Positions 8,977 through 17,922 are shown, counted from the first letter of the stretch. The stretch: DNA of 64,000 nucleotides from Lentibacter sp. XHP0401 (GCF_025751535.1 NZ_JAOWLC010000006.1:62001-126000); one strand, 5' to 3'. The notes: generated from the letters alone by a model not told the origin. Made by a program: numbers and translations.

Positions 8977-9027
8977 GCGAGGGGCAGAGCCCCTCGCTAC
9001 CGCGCCGCGTTCCAAAGAACGCGGCGC
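8977..9027. repeat. Tandem perfect palindromes (REP-like)
   Basis: Two adjacent hairpins lie between the divergent uvrD and 2-hydroxyacid dehydrogenase genes. The first pairs GCGAGGGGC (8977-8985) with GCCCCTCGC (8989-8997). The second pairs GCGCCGCGTTC (9002-9012) with GAACGCGGCGC (9017-9027). Both are perfect. As they sit upstream of both genes they are not ordinary terminators. The pattern of two GC-rich palindromes in tandem is typical of dispersed extragenic palindromic repeats, but no second copy is visible in this window. Confidence 0.5.
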
Positions 9028-9071
9028 AATCCCACTGGACATTCCCAACGCCCCCGCGCTCAATACGCTCC

Positions 9072-10223
9072 ATGGACCTGCACGCCAAATACCCGAGCAT
9101 TGATGATCTGCGCACACGCGCCCAAAACCGCATCCCGCATTTCGTGTTTGAATACCTCGACAGCGGCACAGGCCGCGAAATGACAACCCTCAGCAACCGC
9201 ACCGCGCTTGATGCGGTCAAGTTCCTGCCCTCCGTGCTGCATGGCCCGCAAAGCCCCGACCTTTCCCGCAGTTTTCTCGGCCAAACCTACGCCGCCCCCT
9301 TCGGCATCGCCCCCGTCGGCATGTCGGGCCTCATCTGGCCCGATGCCGAACGGCTCCTCGCCGCCGAGGCCGCCCGCGCAAATATCCCCTATTGCCTCTC
9401 GACAGTCGCGGCCCAAACGCCCGAACATGTCGCGCCTGTGCTTGGCAGCAAAGCATGGTTCCAGCTCTATCCGCCCAAAGACGAAGCCATCCTCAAAGAC
9501 ATACTCGCCCGCGCCAAAGCAGCGGGCTTTCACGCCCTCGTGCTCACCCTTGATGTCCCCGTCGCCTCGCGCCGTGAGCGTCAGACACGCTCTGGCCTCA
9601 CCCAGCCGCCAAGGTTCGGCCCACGCCTCTTGTGGCAAACCGCCCAACGCCCCGCATGGGCCATGGCCATGCTCAAAACAGGCGCGCCCCGTATGCGCCT
9701 GCTCGACAGTTACGCCAGCAACACCCGCAGCCTCTCGTCCACGGCCCACATCGGCTACCTGCTGCGCACCTCGCCCGATCATGCCTATCTCGAGCGCGTT
9801 CGTGCGCTCTGGGAAGGGCCCCTCATCGTCAAAGGCATCCTTGATTCAAGCTCGATCCCGATGATCGAGCAAACAGGCGTCGATGCGCTCTGGGTTTCCA
9901 ATCACGCAGGCCACCAGTTTGACGGTGCCCCCGCCAGCATCGACATGCTGCCCCATATCCGCGAGGCTTCCGATCTTCCCATCATATTTGACAGCGGGAT
10001 CGGCGGCGGCCTCGATATCCTGCGCGCTATGGCTCTGGGGGCCGATTTCGTCATGCTCGGGCGCGCATGGCACTACGCCCTCGCCGCTCTCGGCCCGCGC
10101 GGACCACAGCACCTCACCGATATGCTTACCCAAGACCTCATCGCCAATCTCGGCCAACTTGGTGTGCAAAACCTGACCGATCTTCCCCAGCGCCTTATCA
10201 CACCTCACTCTACGGCGCGGTAA
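9072..10223 (+). CDS. FMN-dependent alpha-hydroxy acid dehydrogenase (LldD family)
   Basis: The protein (383 residues from the ATG at 9072) belongs to the FMN-dependent 2-hydroxyacid oxidase/dehydrogenase family, TIM-barrel enzymes that oxidise lactate, glycolate or mandelate. Visible landmarks are the N-terminal FEYLDSGTGRE (normally FDYxDGGA), the FGIAPVGMSGL segment, the YCLSTVAAQTPE substrate loop, the catalytic histidine in SNHAGHQFDG (usually SNHGGRQLD) and the FMN-phosphate loop DSGIGGGLDI. The altered residues around the active site make it an outlying member, so I do not assign lactate as substrate. The frame is open further upstream to 8919 but that part overlaps the palindromes and lacks family similarity. 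Confidence 0.85.
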   Translation: MDLHAKYPSIDDLRTRAQNRIPHFVFEYLDSGTGREMTTLSNRTALDAVKFLPSVLHGPQSPDLSRSFLGQTYAAPFGIAPVGMSGLIWPDAERLLAAEAARANIPYCLSTVAAQTPEHVAPVLGSKAWFQLYPPKDEAILKDILARAKAAGFHALVLTLDVPVASRRERQTRSGLTQPPRFGPRLLWQTAQRPAWAMAMLKTGAPRMRLLDSYASNTRSLSSTAHIGYLLRTSPDHAYLERVRALWEGPLIVKGILDSSSIPMIEQTGVDALWVSNHAGHQFDGAPASIDMLPHIREASDLPIIFDSGIGGGLDILRAMALGADFVMLGRAWHYALAALGPRGPQHLTDMLTQDLIANLGQLGVQNLTDLPQRLITPHSTAR

Positions 10224-10426
10224 ACCCCGGACATGGCTGCAAGCGCATCCTCCGCATTCCTCACCAAACTCTCGGCCATTGCGGGTGCGGCGGGCACAAT
10301 CGCTTTCTGCCCCGAAAGAAAACTGCGGCAACCGGCTTGCATATCCTGCGGACCTTGCGTCTCATTGGTTTCGTCGTCCCTATCGCGCATAAGGCCGCTT
10401 TCCGAAGAGCCATCTGGCCCAATCAC
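10205..10426 (-). CDS. Possible small protein, unrecognised
   Basis: A GTG-started frame of 73 codons overlaps the end of the hydroxyacid dehydrogenase by 19 bp on the opposite strand. Its product is acidic and polar at the N terminus with a C-terminal alanine-rich helix (SLVRNAEDALAAMSGVYRAV) that looks protein-like. There is no clear ribosome binding site and no family I recognise. It may be spurious; I list it because it fills the gap between two genes and its composition is not that of a shadow frame. Confidence 0.3.
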   Translation of the reverse strand: MIGPDGSSESGLMRDRDDETNETQGPQDMQAGCRSFLSGQKAIVPAAPAMAESLVRNAEDALAAMSGVYRAVE

Positions 10427-10518
10427 GCGAATATGAATGAGCTATAGCCTCGATTGGTAAGAAAATGTTACCAATGCCCGAGAATCGAATACGCCTCTCA
10501 GATCAAGGAGCCCACCCC

Positions 10519-13500
10519 GTGCCCGAGTTCAAGAAAATCCTCATCGCCAACCGTGGCGAGATCGCCATTCGCATCATGCGCGCGGCCAATGAAATGGGCA
10601 AAAAGACGGTCGCTGTCTACGCCGAAGAAGACAAACTCGGCCTGCATCGTTTCAAGGCCGACGAGGCCTATCGCATCGGCGAGGGGCTCGGCCCCGTGGC
10701 GGCTTATCTGAGCATTGATGAAATTATCCGCGTCGCCAAACAATCCGGCGCCGATGCCATTCATCCGGGCTACGGCCTGCTCTCGGAAAACCCCGAATTG
10801 GTCGATGCCTGCGAAGCCAGCGGCATCACCTTCATCGGCCCCAAGGCCAGCACCATGCGCGCTCTGGGCGACAAAGCCAGCGCGCGGCGCGTGGCTGTCG
10901 AGGCGGGTGTGCCTGTCATCCCCGCTACCGAGGTTCTGGGCGATGATATGGACGCTATCATAGCCGAGGCCAAAGACGTCGGCTTCCCGCTGATGCTCAA
11001 AGCCTCGTGGGGCGGCGGCGGACGCGGAATGCGCCCCATCCTGAATGCGCAAGAACTGCCTGAAAAAGTGAAGGAAGGCCGCCGCGAGGCCGAAGCCGCC
11101 TTTGGCAACGGTGAGGGCTATCTCGAGAAAATGATCATCCGCGCCCGCCACGTCGAGGTGCAAATTCTGGGTGATACCCACGGCCAGATCTATCACCTCT
11201 GGGAGCGCGACTGCTCGGTCCAGCGCCGCAACCAGAAAGTGGTGGAGCGCGCACCCGCCCCCTACCTCACGCAGGAACAGCGCGAGGAAATCTGCGAGCT
11301 GGGTCGCAAAATCTGTGCACATGTGAACTATGAGTGCGCAGGCACCGTCGAGTTCCTCATGGATATGGACAGCGGCAAGTTCTACTTTATCGAAGTAAAC
11401 CCGCGCGTGCAGGTCGAGCACACCGTGACCGAAGAAGTGACGGGTATCGACATCGTGCAAGCCCAGATCAAGATCGCCGAGGGCAAAACCCTGCAGGAGG
11501 CCACAGGCAAAGCTTCACAGAGCGATATTCACCTGAACGGCCACGCCCTGCAAACGCGGATCACCACAGAGGATCCGCAAAACAACTTCATCCCCGATTA
11601 TGGCCGCCTGACGGCCTACCGTTCGGCCACGGGCATGGGCATCCGCCTTGACGGCGGCACCGCCTACGCAGGCGGCGTCATCACCCGCTACTATGACAGC
11701 CTGCTCGTCAAAGTCACCGCCCACGCCCAGACCCCCGAAGCCGCCATCGCCCGCATGGACCGCGCCCTGCGCGAATTCCGCATCCGTGGGGTCAGCACCA
11801 ACATCGCTTTCGTCGAAAACCTGCTCAAGCACCCGACGTTCCTGAGCAATGAATACACCACCAAATTCATCGACGAGACACCGGAGCTTTTCGAGTTCGA
11901 GCAGCGCCGTGACCGTGGCACGAAAGTGCTCACCTATATCGCCGATATCACAGTCAACGGTCACCCCGAGACAACAGGCCGCGATAAGCCGCGTGCCGAT
12001 ATGAAAGACCCGCGCGCACCTGCACGCCATGTCGAGACACCTCCCAGCGGCACACGCAACCTGCTGGAAGAGCACGGCCCCAAAGCCGTCGCCGACTGGA
12101 TGCTGGCGCAAAAGCAACTGCTTCTCACCGACACAACCATGCGCGATGGCCACCAGTCCCTCCTCGCCACCCGTATGCGCTCGATTGATATGATCAAGGT
12201 CGCGCCCGCCTATGCCGCCAACCTGCCACAGCTTTTCTCTGTCGAGTGTTGGGGCGGCGCAACCTTCGATGTTGCCTACCGCTTCCTGCAAGAATGCCCG
12301 TGGCAGCGCCTGCGCGATCTGCGCCGCGCCATGCCCAACCTGATGACCCAGATGCTGCTGCGCGCCTCCAACGGCGTGGGCTACACCAACTACCCCGACA
12401 ATGTAGTGCAAAGCTTCGTCGCCCAGGCCGCCAAATCGGGCGTTGATGTCTTCCGCGTGTTTGACAGCCTCAACTGGGTTGAAAACATGCGCGTCGCCAT
12501 GGACGCGGTGCAGGACAGCGGCAAACTCTGTGAAGGCACGATCTGCTACACAGGCGATATCCTCGATCCGGACCGCGCCAAATATGACCTCAAGTATTAC
12601 GTCAACATGGCGAAAGAGCTGGAAGCCGCAGGCGCACACATCTTGGGCCTTAAGGATATGGCCGGCCTGCTCAAACCCGCCTCCGCCGAAATCCTCGTGA
12701 AGACTCTCAAAGAAGAAGTCGGCATTCCCGTGCACTTCCACACCCACGACACATCAGGCATCGCAGGCGCAACCATCCTCGCCGCCTCCAAAGCGGGCGT
12801 GGATGCCGTCGATGCTGCCATGGACGCCTTTTCTGGCGGCACATCGCAACCCTGCCTCGGCTCCATTGTTGAATCCCTGCGCCATACCGAGCGCGACACA
12901 GGCATAAGCCCCACTGCCGTGCGCGAAATCTCCGATTATTGGGAGCAGGTTCGCGCCCAGTATACTGCTTTCGAGAGCGGCCTCGCCGCCCCCGCCTCGG
13001 AGGTTTACCTGCACGAAATGCCGGGGGGCCAGTTCACCAATCTCAAGGCACAGGCCCGCTCCCTCGGGCTGGAGGAGCGCTGGCACGAAGTCGCCAAAAC
13101 CTATGCCGATGTAAACCAGATGTTCGGTGATATCGTCAAAGTCACGCCAAGCTCCAAAGTCGTGGGCGATATGGCCCTGATGATGGTCTCACAAGGCCTC
13201 ACCCGTGCCGATGTCGAGAACCCGGACAAAGACGTGGCCTTCCCCGATAGCGTCATCGACATGATGCGCGGCAACCTTGGCCAGCCTCCGGGCGGCTTCC
13301 CTGACGGGATTGTCAAGAAAGTGCTCAAAGGCGATGCCCCCGACACCTCCCGCCCGGGCGCGCACCTTGAACCTGTTGATATCGAAGCCACCCGCGCAAG
13401 CGTGGTGGAAGAGCTTGAAGGCCTCGCTATTGATGACGAAGATCTCAACGGCTACCTGATGTATCCCAAAGTCTTCATGGATTACATGGGCCGCCACAAA

Positions 13501-13962
13501 TCATACGGCCCCGTTCGCACGCTGCCGACCAAAACGTTCTTCTACGGCATGGAACAAGGCGAAGAGATCACTGCCGAGATCGACCCGGGCAAAACCCTCG
13601 AAATCCGGCTCTCTGCCGTGGGCGAAACCACCGATGATGGCGAAGCCAAGGTATTTTTCGAACTCAACGGCCAGCCCCGCACCATCCGCGTGCCCAACCG
13701 CTTGGTCAAATCCCAAACCGCCCAGCGCCCCAAAGCCGAGCTCGGCAACCCCGATCACATCGGCGCGCCCATGCCGGGAGTTGTCGCCTCTGTCGCGGTC
13801 ACCGTTGGCCAGACCGTCAAGGAAGGCGATATGCTCCTCACTATCGAGGCTATGAAAATGGAAACAGGCATCCACGCCGAGCGCGACGCCACAGTGAAGG
13901 CCGTGCATGTGCAGGCTGGTGGCCAGATTGACGCCAAAGACCTGATGATCGAACTGGAGTAA
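10519..13962 (+). CDS. pyc: Pyruvate carboxylase
   Basis: Pyruvate carboxylase makes oxaloacetate from pyruvate, bicarbonate and ATP, the main anaplerotic step in Roseobacters. The 1147-residue single-chain form has the biotin carboxylase domain first (KKILIANRGEIAIRIMRA; ATP-grasp GGGGRGM near residue 170; EVNPRVQVEHTVTE), the carboxyltransferase domain (TTMRDGHQSLLATRMR near 560) and a C-terminal biotinyl domain with EAMKMETG, the biotinylated lysine near residue 1113. I chose the GTG at 10519 because it follows AAGGAG at 10505-10510 by 8 bp and gives the family N terminus; an upstream in-frame extension has no such support. Confidence 0.97.
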   Translation: MPEFKKILIANRGEIAIRIMRAANEMGKKTVAVYAEEDKLGLHRFKADEAYRIGEGLGPVAAYLSIDEIIRVAKQSGADAIHPGYGLLSENPELVDACEASGITFIGPKASTMRALGDKASARRVAVEAGVPVIPATEVLGDDMDAIIAEAKDVGFPLMLKASWGGGGRGMRPILNAQELPEKVKEGRREAEAAFGNGEGYLEKMIIRARHVEVQILGDTHGQIYHLWERDCSVQRRNQKVVERAPAPYLTQEQREEICELGRKICAHVNYECAGTVEFLMDMDSGKFYFIEVNPRVQVEHTVTEEVTGIDIVQAQIKIAEGKTLQEATGKASQSDIHLNGHALQTRITTEDPQNNFIPDYGRLTAYRSATGMGIRLDGGTAYAGGVITRYYDSLLVKVTAHAQTPEAAIARMDRALREFRIRGVSTNIAFVENLLKHPTFLSNEYTTKFIDETPELFEFEQRRDRGTKVLTYIADITVNGHPETTGRDKPRADMKDPRAPARHVETPPSGTRNLLEEHGPKAVADWMLAQKQLLLTDTTMRDGHQSLLATRMRSIDMIKVAPAYAANLPQLFSVECWGGATFDVAYRFLQECPWQRLRDLRRAMPNLMTQMLLRASNGVGYTNYPDNVVQSFVAQAAKSGVDVFRVFDSLNWVENMRVAMDAVQDSGKLCEGTICYTGDILDPDRAKYDLKYYVNMAKELEAAGAHILGLKDMAGLLKPASAEILVKTLKEEVGIPVHFHTHDTSGIAGATILAASKAGVDAVDAAMDAFSGGTSQPCLGSIVESLRHTERDTGISPTAVREISDYWEQVRAQYTAFESGLAAPASEVYLHEMPGGQFTNLKAQARSLGLEERWHEVAKTYADVNQMFGDIVKVTPSSKVVGDMALMMVSQGLTRADVENPDKDVAFPDSVIDMMRGNLGQPPGGFPDGIVKKVLKGDAPDTSRPGAHLEPVDIEATRASVVEELEGLAIDDEDLNGYLMYPKVFMDYMGRHKSYGPVRTLPTKTFFYGMEQGEEITAEIDPGKTLEIRLSAVGETTDDGEAKVFFELNGQPRTIRVPNRLVKSQTAQRPKAELGNPDHIGAPMPGVVASVAVTVGQTVKEGDMLLTIEAMKMETGIHAERDATVKAVHVQAGGQIDAKDLMIELE

Positions 13963-14010
13963 GCTTAAGGAGTGCGCTCCCGTCCCGCTTATTCTGTTCT
14001 AAAAGACCTG

Positions 14011-14046
14011 CGGCCCGCCCTGTCAAACAGGCGGGCCGTTTCTTTT
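14011..14046 (+). terminator. Rho-independent terminator of pyc
   Basis: A GC-rich hairpin pairs CGGCCCGCCCTG (from 14011) with CAGGCGGGCCG (to 14038), with one bulged base and a 5-nt loop, followed by TTTCTTTT. It lies about 50 bp after the pyc stop codon. Confidence 0.85.
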
Positions 14047-14184
14047 GAAGCCCTATCGCCAGCCCCCCGTCCCTCCCTCGGAAAGCACCCGCAACGCCTG
14101 TGCACACAACTGCTGCTATGCGGGCTTTTCCGCCGTTGGTTCTCTACGGTGCCAATGTCCACTCGTGCAGTTGCGCGTTTCGAG

Positions 14185-14676
14185 TCAGAAAAACACGGAT
14201 GCGCAAACAGCCGACACCCAAAGGCCCATACCGAAACTGAAATGTGCGAATAAGCTCTTAAGACGTGCGATGCTCGGGTTAGGCATGTTCCGAGCAAACA
14301 ACCCCGCCCCCATACCCGGCTGAAGCACGAGAAAGGGGGCCAGCACCGTCAATGCACCAACCCCTAATGCAGGCAACAAACTGGGAGCTTCCAGCCAGCC
14401 GTCACCGACAAGAGCAAGAAAGCCGAGAGCAAACACAATGCCAATCAGATAATGTAAACTCCAACCGGTAACGCGTTCGAATGGAATAGATTGGCTCGCC
14501 GAAATCGGGTGATGTCTAAATTTCCCTCGGATCAGATGGCCAAACCAACGCCCGACCATGCCATAGTTGAGTGATTGTTGAGACAGAATGCGCTTCTGGG
14601 CAAGTGCGATCAAATCCATGAAAGCAGTCGCACCAACCCCAATGAAAGCAGCGTTCAGAAGAATGTGTGTCATCAT
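14185..14676 (-). CDS. DUF2938 family membrane protein
   Basis: The 163-residue product has four hydrophobic segments (roughly residues 5-25, 74-95, 100-120 and 138-160) and the family landmarks FMDLIALAQ near the N terminus, GHLIRGKF and GWSLHYLIGIVFA in the middle, and PGMGAGLFARNMP near the end. DUF2938 proteins are inner-membrane proteins of unknown function. The gene is divergent from a MerR-family gene and its promoter has the 19-bp-spacer architecture that MerR regulators act on, so it is the likely target. Its natural inducer cannot be read from the sequence. Confidence 0.8.
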   Translation of the reverse strand: MMTHILLNAAFIGVGATAFMDLIALAQKRILSQQSLNYGMVGRWFGHLIRGKFRHHPISASQSIPFERVTGWSLHYLIGIVFALGFLALVGDGWLEAPSLLPALGVGALTVLAPFLVLQPGMGAGLFARNMPNPSIARLKSLFAHFSFGMGLWVSAVCASVFF

Positions 14677-14721
14677 AGCATAAGGCCCTCAAATCTTGTT
14701 GATATTTTGCAAGAGGGACAC

Positions 14722-14752
14722 AACATACAACTTCAAGCCAACTTGAGGTCAA
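14722..14752 (-). promoter_or_regulatory. MerR-type promoter with 19-bp spacer and SoxR-box-like palindrome
   Basis: On the minus strand a -35 element TTGACC (complement at 14747-14752) and a -10 element TATGTT (complement at 14722-14727) are separated by exactly 19 bp. The spacer contains the interrupted palindrome CTCAAG-TTGG-CTTGAAG. Overlong spacers with a central dyad are diagnostic of promoters activated by MerR-family proteins. It drives the DUF2938 gene and lies immediately upstream of the divergent MerR gene. Confidence 0.8.
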
Positions 14753-14756
14753 CGTC

Positions 14757-15188
14757 TTGATAGATATTTCCGAACTCTCCCGCTTGAGCGGATTTTCAGC
14801 TTCAAAACTTCGCTACTATGAAGAAGTGGGCCTGATCCGTTCCGTAGGGCGGCGGGGCTTGAAGCGCCTTTATGAGAATGAAGTAAAGGCGCGAATTTCA
14901 CTTATAGCTTTGGCTCAAACTGCGGGGTTTTCCCTGTTGGAGATTAAAGAAATGATTGGAACAGAAGGCACCCCGGACTTAAAGCGCAGTGCTTTGGAAG
15001 CAAAGGCAGACGCTATAGATGTGACGATTAGAGAATTGACCAGCTTACGGGATGGCCTTCGCCATGTCATGAACTGCACCGCACCCAGTCACTTAGAGTG
15101 CCCTCGGTTTCAGCGGATCATGCATGTCGCACTAACCAGGAAACGGCCTGGTGCGGCAAAACGTCGAAACAGACCAACAAACGGCTAA
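14757..15188 (+). CDS. MerR family transcriptional regulator
   Basis: The 143-residue protein begins with the MerR winged-helix domain (IDISELSRLSGFSASKLRYYEEVGLI) and continues with the RRLYENEV-type wing and a long coiled coil. The C terminus has CTAPSHLECPRF, two cysteines and a histidine that could bind a ligand or metal, but not the CX2CXCX5C iron-sulfur motif of SoxR. The start is the TTG at 14757, giving the usual short N terminus. It is divergent from the DUF2938 gene; the shared 80-bp region holds a SoxR-box-like dyad. The activating signal is unknown. Confidence 0.88.
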   Translation: MIDISELSRLSGFSASKLRYYEEVGLIRSVGRRGLKRLYENEVKARISLIALAQTAGFSLLEIKEMIGTEGTPDLKRSALEAKADAIDVTIRELTSLRDGLRHVMNCTAPSHLECPRFQRIMHVALTRKRPGAAKRRNRPTNG

Positions 15189-15714
15189 AGGACTTGCGGG
15201 CGACTTGCCCCGCGGTGGCGTTGCAAATGTGATCAGTGGTTGAGCCATGTAACCGGAACGCGCAGCATTGCGGACACTCGCGCATCATACTGCATTCTGG
15301 GCCCGCACCCGATATTTGTTGCAAAGCACCAGAAGCTCCGCCCTTCCGCCATCCGGGCCTGCGCGCCCCCCCTCGTTCCTAATTTTTCTTCACTGCGCCG
15401 TCCGCTCTGTTCACGTTCGGCCCGTTTTTCTTGTCTTCCTAAAACCCGTTTTGGCGGTGCACGGGGTGTGCACGCATGGTGCACGCATATCACCCCCCTG
15501 GAATCACTGGTTTTTGCAAATCTTAACGCCGCAGACGGCTGGCCGTTTTTCACGCTGAAATCCGTCCGAACCCTGCTGCTTTCCGGCCACCAAGAGGGGC
15601 TCCCCGACCTGTCTTCGGCCCGTCATTTGCATTTCTGAGAAATAATCGCAGCATTATGCACTTTTCCTCTTGCAGCCCCGCGCTTCATTTATTAGATCAG
15701 CGCTACCCAAGGAA
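15189..15714. other. Intergenic region with a conserved repeat element, no gene seen
   Basis: About 525 bp separate the MerR gene from tRNA-Gly. Long open frames exist on both strands but have no ribosome binding sites and no protein-like composition. The main content is the 48-bp GTGCAC element at 15453-15500, which has a near-identical inverted copy at 43388-43435. A conserved CTTAAC lies about 20 bp beyond the element in both places. Confidence 0.6.
15453..15500 (+). repeat. 48-bp dispersed element with three GTGCAC boxes (copy 1)
   Basis: Three palindromic GTGCAC hexamers start at 15457, 15468 and 15479, that is at exact 11-bp intervals, and the block ends in CACCCCCCTG. It matches the reverse complement of 43388-43435 at 47 of 48 positions; the single difference follows the third box. 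Similarity also extends weakly upstream (AAACCCGTTT versus AAACCGTTT). The regular helical phasing suggests cooperative protein binding. I do not recognise the element. Confidence 0.75.
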
Positions 15715-15789
15715 GCGGGCGTAGCTCAGGGGTAGAGCATAACCTTGCCAAGGTTAGGGTCGGGCGTTCGAATCGCCTCGCCCGCTCCA
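15715..15789 (+). tRNA. tRNA-Gly (anticodon GCC)
   Basis: The 75-nt sequence folds as a cloverleaf: acceptor stem GCGGGCG with CGCCCGC, D arm containing AGCTCAGGGGTAGAGC, anticodon stem TAACC/GGTTA with loop TTGCCAA (anticodon GCC), T arm with TTCGAAT, discriminator T and an encoded CCA. All invariant positions are present. Confidence 0.97.
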
Positions 15790-15935
15790 ATTTCTCTCTC
15801 GGGAGAAGACAGATAGGGTCGCCTTCGGGCGGCCCTTCGTCGTTTCAGAGGTGCTTCGCGCAGGGCTTTCACCAAACATTAAGAGACCTCCCATAATGTA
15901 ACGGGATGCCTCGCTCGAAAATAAATCTGGAAATT

Positions 15936-16175
15936 TTAGAAAACTTTGAAGGTCAACGTGGTCAGTGAGCGTTCAATCCCGGCAATATCAAGCAATTGGT
16001 CATTGATAAACTTCCCGATGTCCTCACCCTTGGGCACATAGACTTTCAAAATCAGGTCCCACTCGCCGCTTGTCGAATAAAGTTCGGAGTGCAATTCCTT
16101 CAGCACAAGCTCCTCGGCCACCTTATACGTGGTTCCGGGCTTGCACCGCAGCTGAACAAACACACAATCCGACAT
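15936..16175 (-). CDS. Lrp/AsnC ligand-binding domain protein (stand-alone RAM domain)
   Basis: The 79-residue product consists only of an effector-binding RAM domain (VFVQLRCKPGTTYKVAEELV, then TSGEWDLILKVYVP and LTTLTFKVF); the helix-turn-helix of Lrp proteins is absent. Such stand-alone domains assemble into rings and may bind amino acids or modulate full-length Lrp proteins. The ATG at 16175 is preceded by GAGGAGAGAG, which settles the start against the longer frame. It lies divergently from hisB. Confidence 0.88.
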   Translation of the reverse strand: MSDCVFVQLRCKPGTTYKVAEELVLKELHSELYSTSGEWDLILKVYVPKGEDIGKFINDQLLDIAGIERSLTTLTFKVF

Positions 16176-16305
16176 GGCTCTCTCCTCGTTGACTTGCAGG
16201 GCGACACTGCCACGCTGGCGCAACAGGCGCAACGGCTCTTGTCGCTAAGGGCTTTTCCGCAGCGCAGAGGCCGCCTATAAGCACCCAAGAACAAAGGGAA
16301 AGCTC

Positions 16306-16893
16306 ATGCGCAAAGCCACCGTCACCCGCACTACAAACGAAACCAGAATCACCGTCTCACTCACGCTTGACGGAACGGGCACATATGACAACCAAACAGG
16401 TGTCGGCTTTTTTGACCACATGCTCGACCAACTCGCGCGCCATGCCATGCTCGACATGACAGTGCGTTGCGAGGGCGATTTGCACATTGATGACCACCAC
16501 AGCGTCGAAGATGTGGGCATCGCGATCGGACAGGCGCTTGCGCAAGCCGTGGGCGACAAGGCAGGTATAAACCGCTACGGCTCCTGCCTTTTGCCGATGG
16601 ATGACGCCCTCGTGCGCGCCGCGCTCGACATTTCGGGCCGCCCCTTTCTGGTGTGGAATGTCGACATGCCCACAGCCAAAATCGGCACGTTTGATACCGA
16701 GCTCGTCCGCGAGTTCTTCCAGGCCTTCAGCACCCATGCGGGCCTTACCCTGCATGTCGATGCGCTCCACGGCTTCAACTCGCACCATATCGCCGAAGCG
16801 GCCTTTAAGGCCGTCGCCCGTGCACTACGTGTCGCGCTTGAGGCCGACCCGCGCGCCGCAGGAGCCATCCCCTCGACAAAAGGCACGCTCTAA
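16306..16893 (+). CDS. hisB: Imidazoleglycerol-phosphate dehydratase HisB
   Basis: HisB catalyses the sixth step of histidine synthesis, dehydrating imidazole-glycerol phosphate. The 195-residue monofunctional enzyme shows the two manganese-binding repeats: [12 protein letters not shown] with [11 protein letters not shown], and [14 protein letters not shown]. The phosphatase domain of the E. coli bifunctional enzyme is absent, as normal here. It is followed directly by hisH with no spacer, beginning the his cluster of this window. Confidence 0.97.
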   Translation: MRKATVTRTTNETRITVSLTLDGTGTYDNQTGVGFFDHMLDQLARHAMLDMTVRCEGDLHIDDHHSVEDVGIAIGQALAQAVGDKAGINRYGSCLLPMDDALVRAALDISGRPFLVWNVDMPTAKIGTFDTELVREFFQAFSTHAGLTLHVDALHGFNSHHIAEAAFKAVARALRVALEADPRAAGAIPSTKGTL

Positions 16894-17532
16894 ATGCTCA
16901 CGGCCATCGTAGATTACGACAGCGGCAATTTGCACTCTGCCCACAAAGCCTTCGAGCGCATGGCGCGCGAGGGCGCACATGGCGATATCATCGTCACCTC
17001 CGAGCCTGATACGGTTCTCAAAGCCGACCGTGTCGTGCTGCCGGGCGATGGCGCATTCCCGGCTTGCCGCAAATCCCTGTTTGATCACAAAGGCATTTTT
17101 GAAGCCGTTGAAGAAGTGGTCATCCGCCGCGCACGCCCCTTCATGGGCATCTGTATCGGCATGCAAATGCTCGCCACGCGCGGGCTGGAATATGAATCCA
17201 CAGAAGGGTTTGACTGGATCGCAGGAGAAGTGCGCAAAATCACGCCCTCAAGCCCCGCGTGCCGCGTGCCGCACATGGGCTGGAACGCGCTCAAAATCGA
17301 GCATGATCACCCTGTTTTTGAAGGCATAGAACAAGGCAAGCACTGCTACTTCGTGCACTCTTACCACTTCGTCGTCGCAGCCCCCTCCCAGCGCCTTGCA
17401 AGCACCGACCACGGCGGCGACATCACAGCCGTTGTAGGCCGTGACAACCTTGTCGGAGTGCAGTTTCATCCCGAAAAAAGCCAAGAGACAGGGCTCAGGA
17501 TGATCGCCAATTTTCTTGGTTGGAAGCCTTAA
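16894..17532 (+). CDS. hisH: Imidazole glycerol phosphate synthase, glutaminase subunit HisH
   Basis: HisH hydrolyses glutamine and channels ammonia to HisF. The 212-residue class I amidotransferase has the nucleophile elbow GICIGMQML (Cys near residue 87) and the His-Glu pair in QFHPEKSQ near residue 195. It starts immediately after the hisB stop codon, so the two are co-transcribed. A DUF2147 gene converges on it with no gap. Confidence 0.96.
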   Translation: MLTAIVDYDSGNLHSAHKAFERMAREGAHGDIIVTSEPDTVLKADRVVLPGDGAFPACRKSLFDHKGIFEAVEEVVIRRARPFMGICIGMQMLATRGLEYESTEGFDWIAGEVRKITPSSPACRVPHMGWNALKIEHDHPVFEGIEQGKHCYFVHSYHFVVAAPSQRLASTDHGGDITAVVGRDNLVGVQFHPEKSQETGLRMIANFLGWKP

Positions 17533-17922
17533 TTACTTCGTCCGCGTCCACGTCTGCTTGCCACAAACCGCGCCAACGCAACCACTCAGTTTCATACGCG
17601 CGCCTTGAACCATCATCTTGCCCTCAAGCGTGCGGTTAAACTTCGGAATCAAAACACGCCCCTCATAGAAATCAGGTTTGGTTTCGATCATATCAAACAA
17701 AATACGCTTACCCACATTGGGTGTCACAACCGCACGGTTCTGCGCGTCATAGGCTTTGATAATCGTTCCGCAAAGCGTTTTGCCGCAAGGGGCCACGCTG
17801 ACAATACCGGTCTGGCCCTTGTCGTCGGGTTCGGTCTGCCAAAGCCCCTTTGCACTGTTCGCCTGCACAGCCACAGGGGCGGCCAATGCAAATGCCACTG
17901 CCAGAAAAAGCGTGTGTCTCAT
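17533..17922 (-). CDS. DUF2147 domain secreted protein (copy 1)
   Basis: The 129-residue protein has a cleavable signal peptide (MRHTLFLAVAFALAAPVAVQA) and a DUF2147 domain with KGLWQTEPDD and CGKTLCGTI; cysteines are placed as in its neighbour. DUF2147 proteins are small periplasmic proteins of unknown function. The start at 17922 gives the signal peptide; a longer frame to 17997 does not. It is convergent with hisH and next to a paralogue at 18047-18436 on the same strand, which points to tandem duplication. Confidence 0.85.
   Translation of the reverse strand: MRHTLFLAVAFALAAPVAVQANSAKGLWQTEPDDKGQTGIVSVAPCGKTLCGTIIKAYDAQNRAVVTPNVGKRILFDMIETKPDFYEGRVLIPKFNRTLEGKMMVQGARMKLSGCVGAVCGKQTWTRTK

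Noticed and set aside
14757-15188. Naming the MerR-type regulator SoxR
   Set aside because: The operator resembles a SoxR box, but the protein lacks the four-cysteine iron-sulfur motif that defines SoxR.
15240-15638. Overlapping open frames on both strands before tRNA-Gly
   Set aside because: They cross the 48-bp repeat element, have no ribosome binding sites and look like translated GC-rich noncoding DNA.
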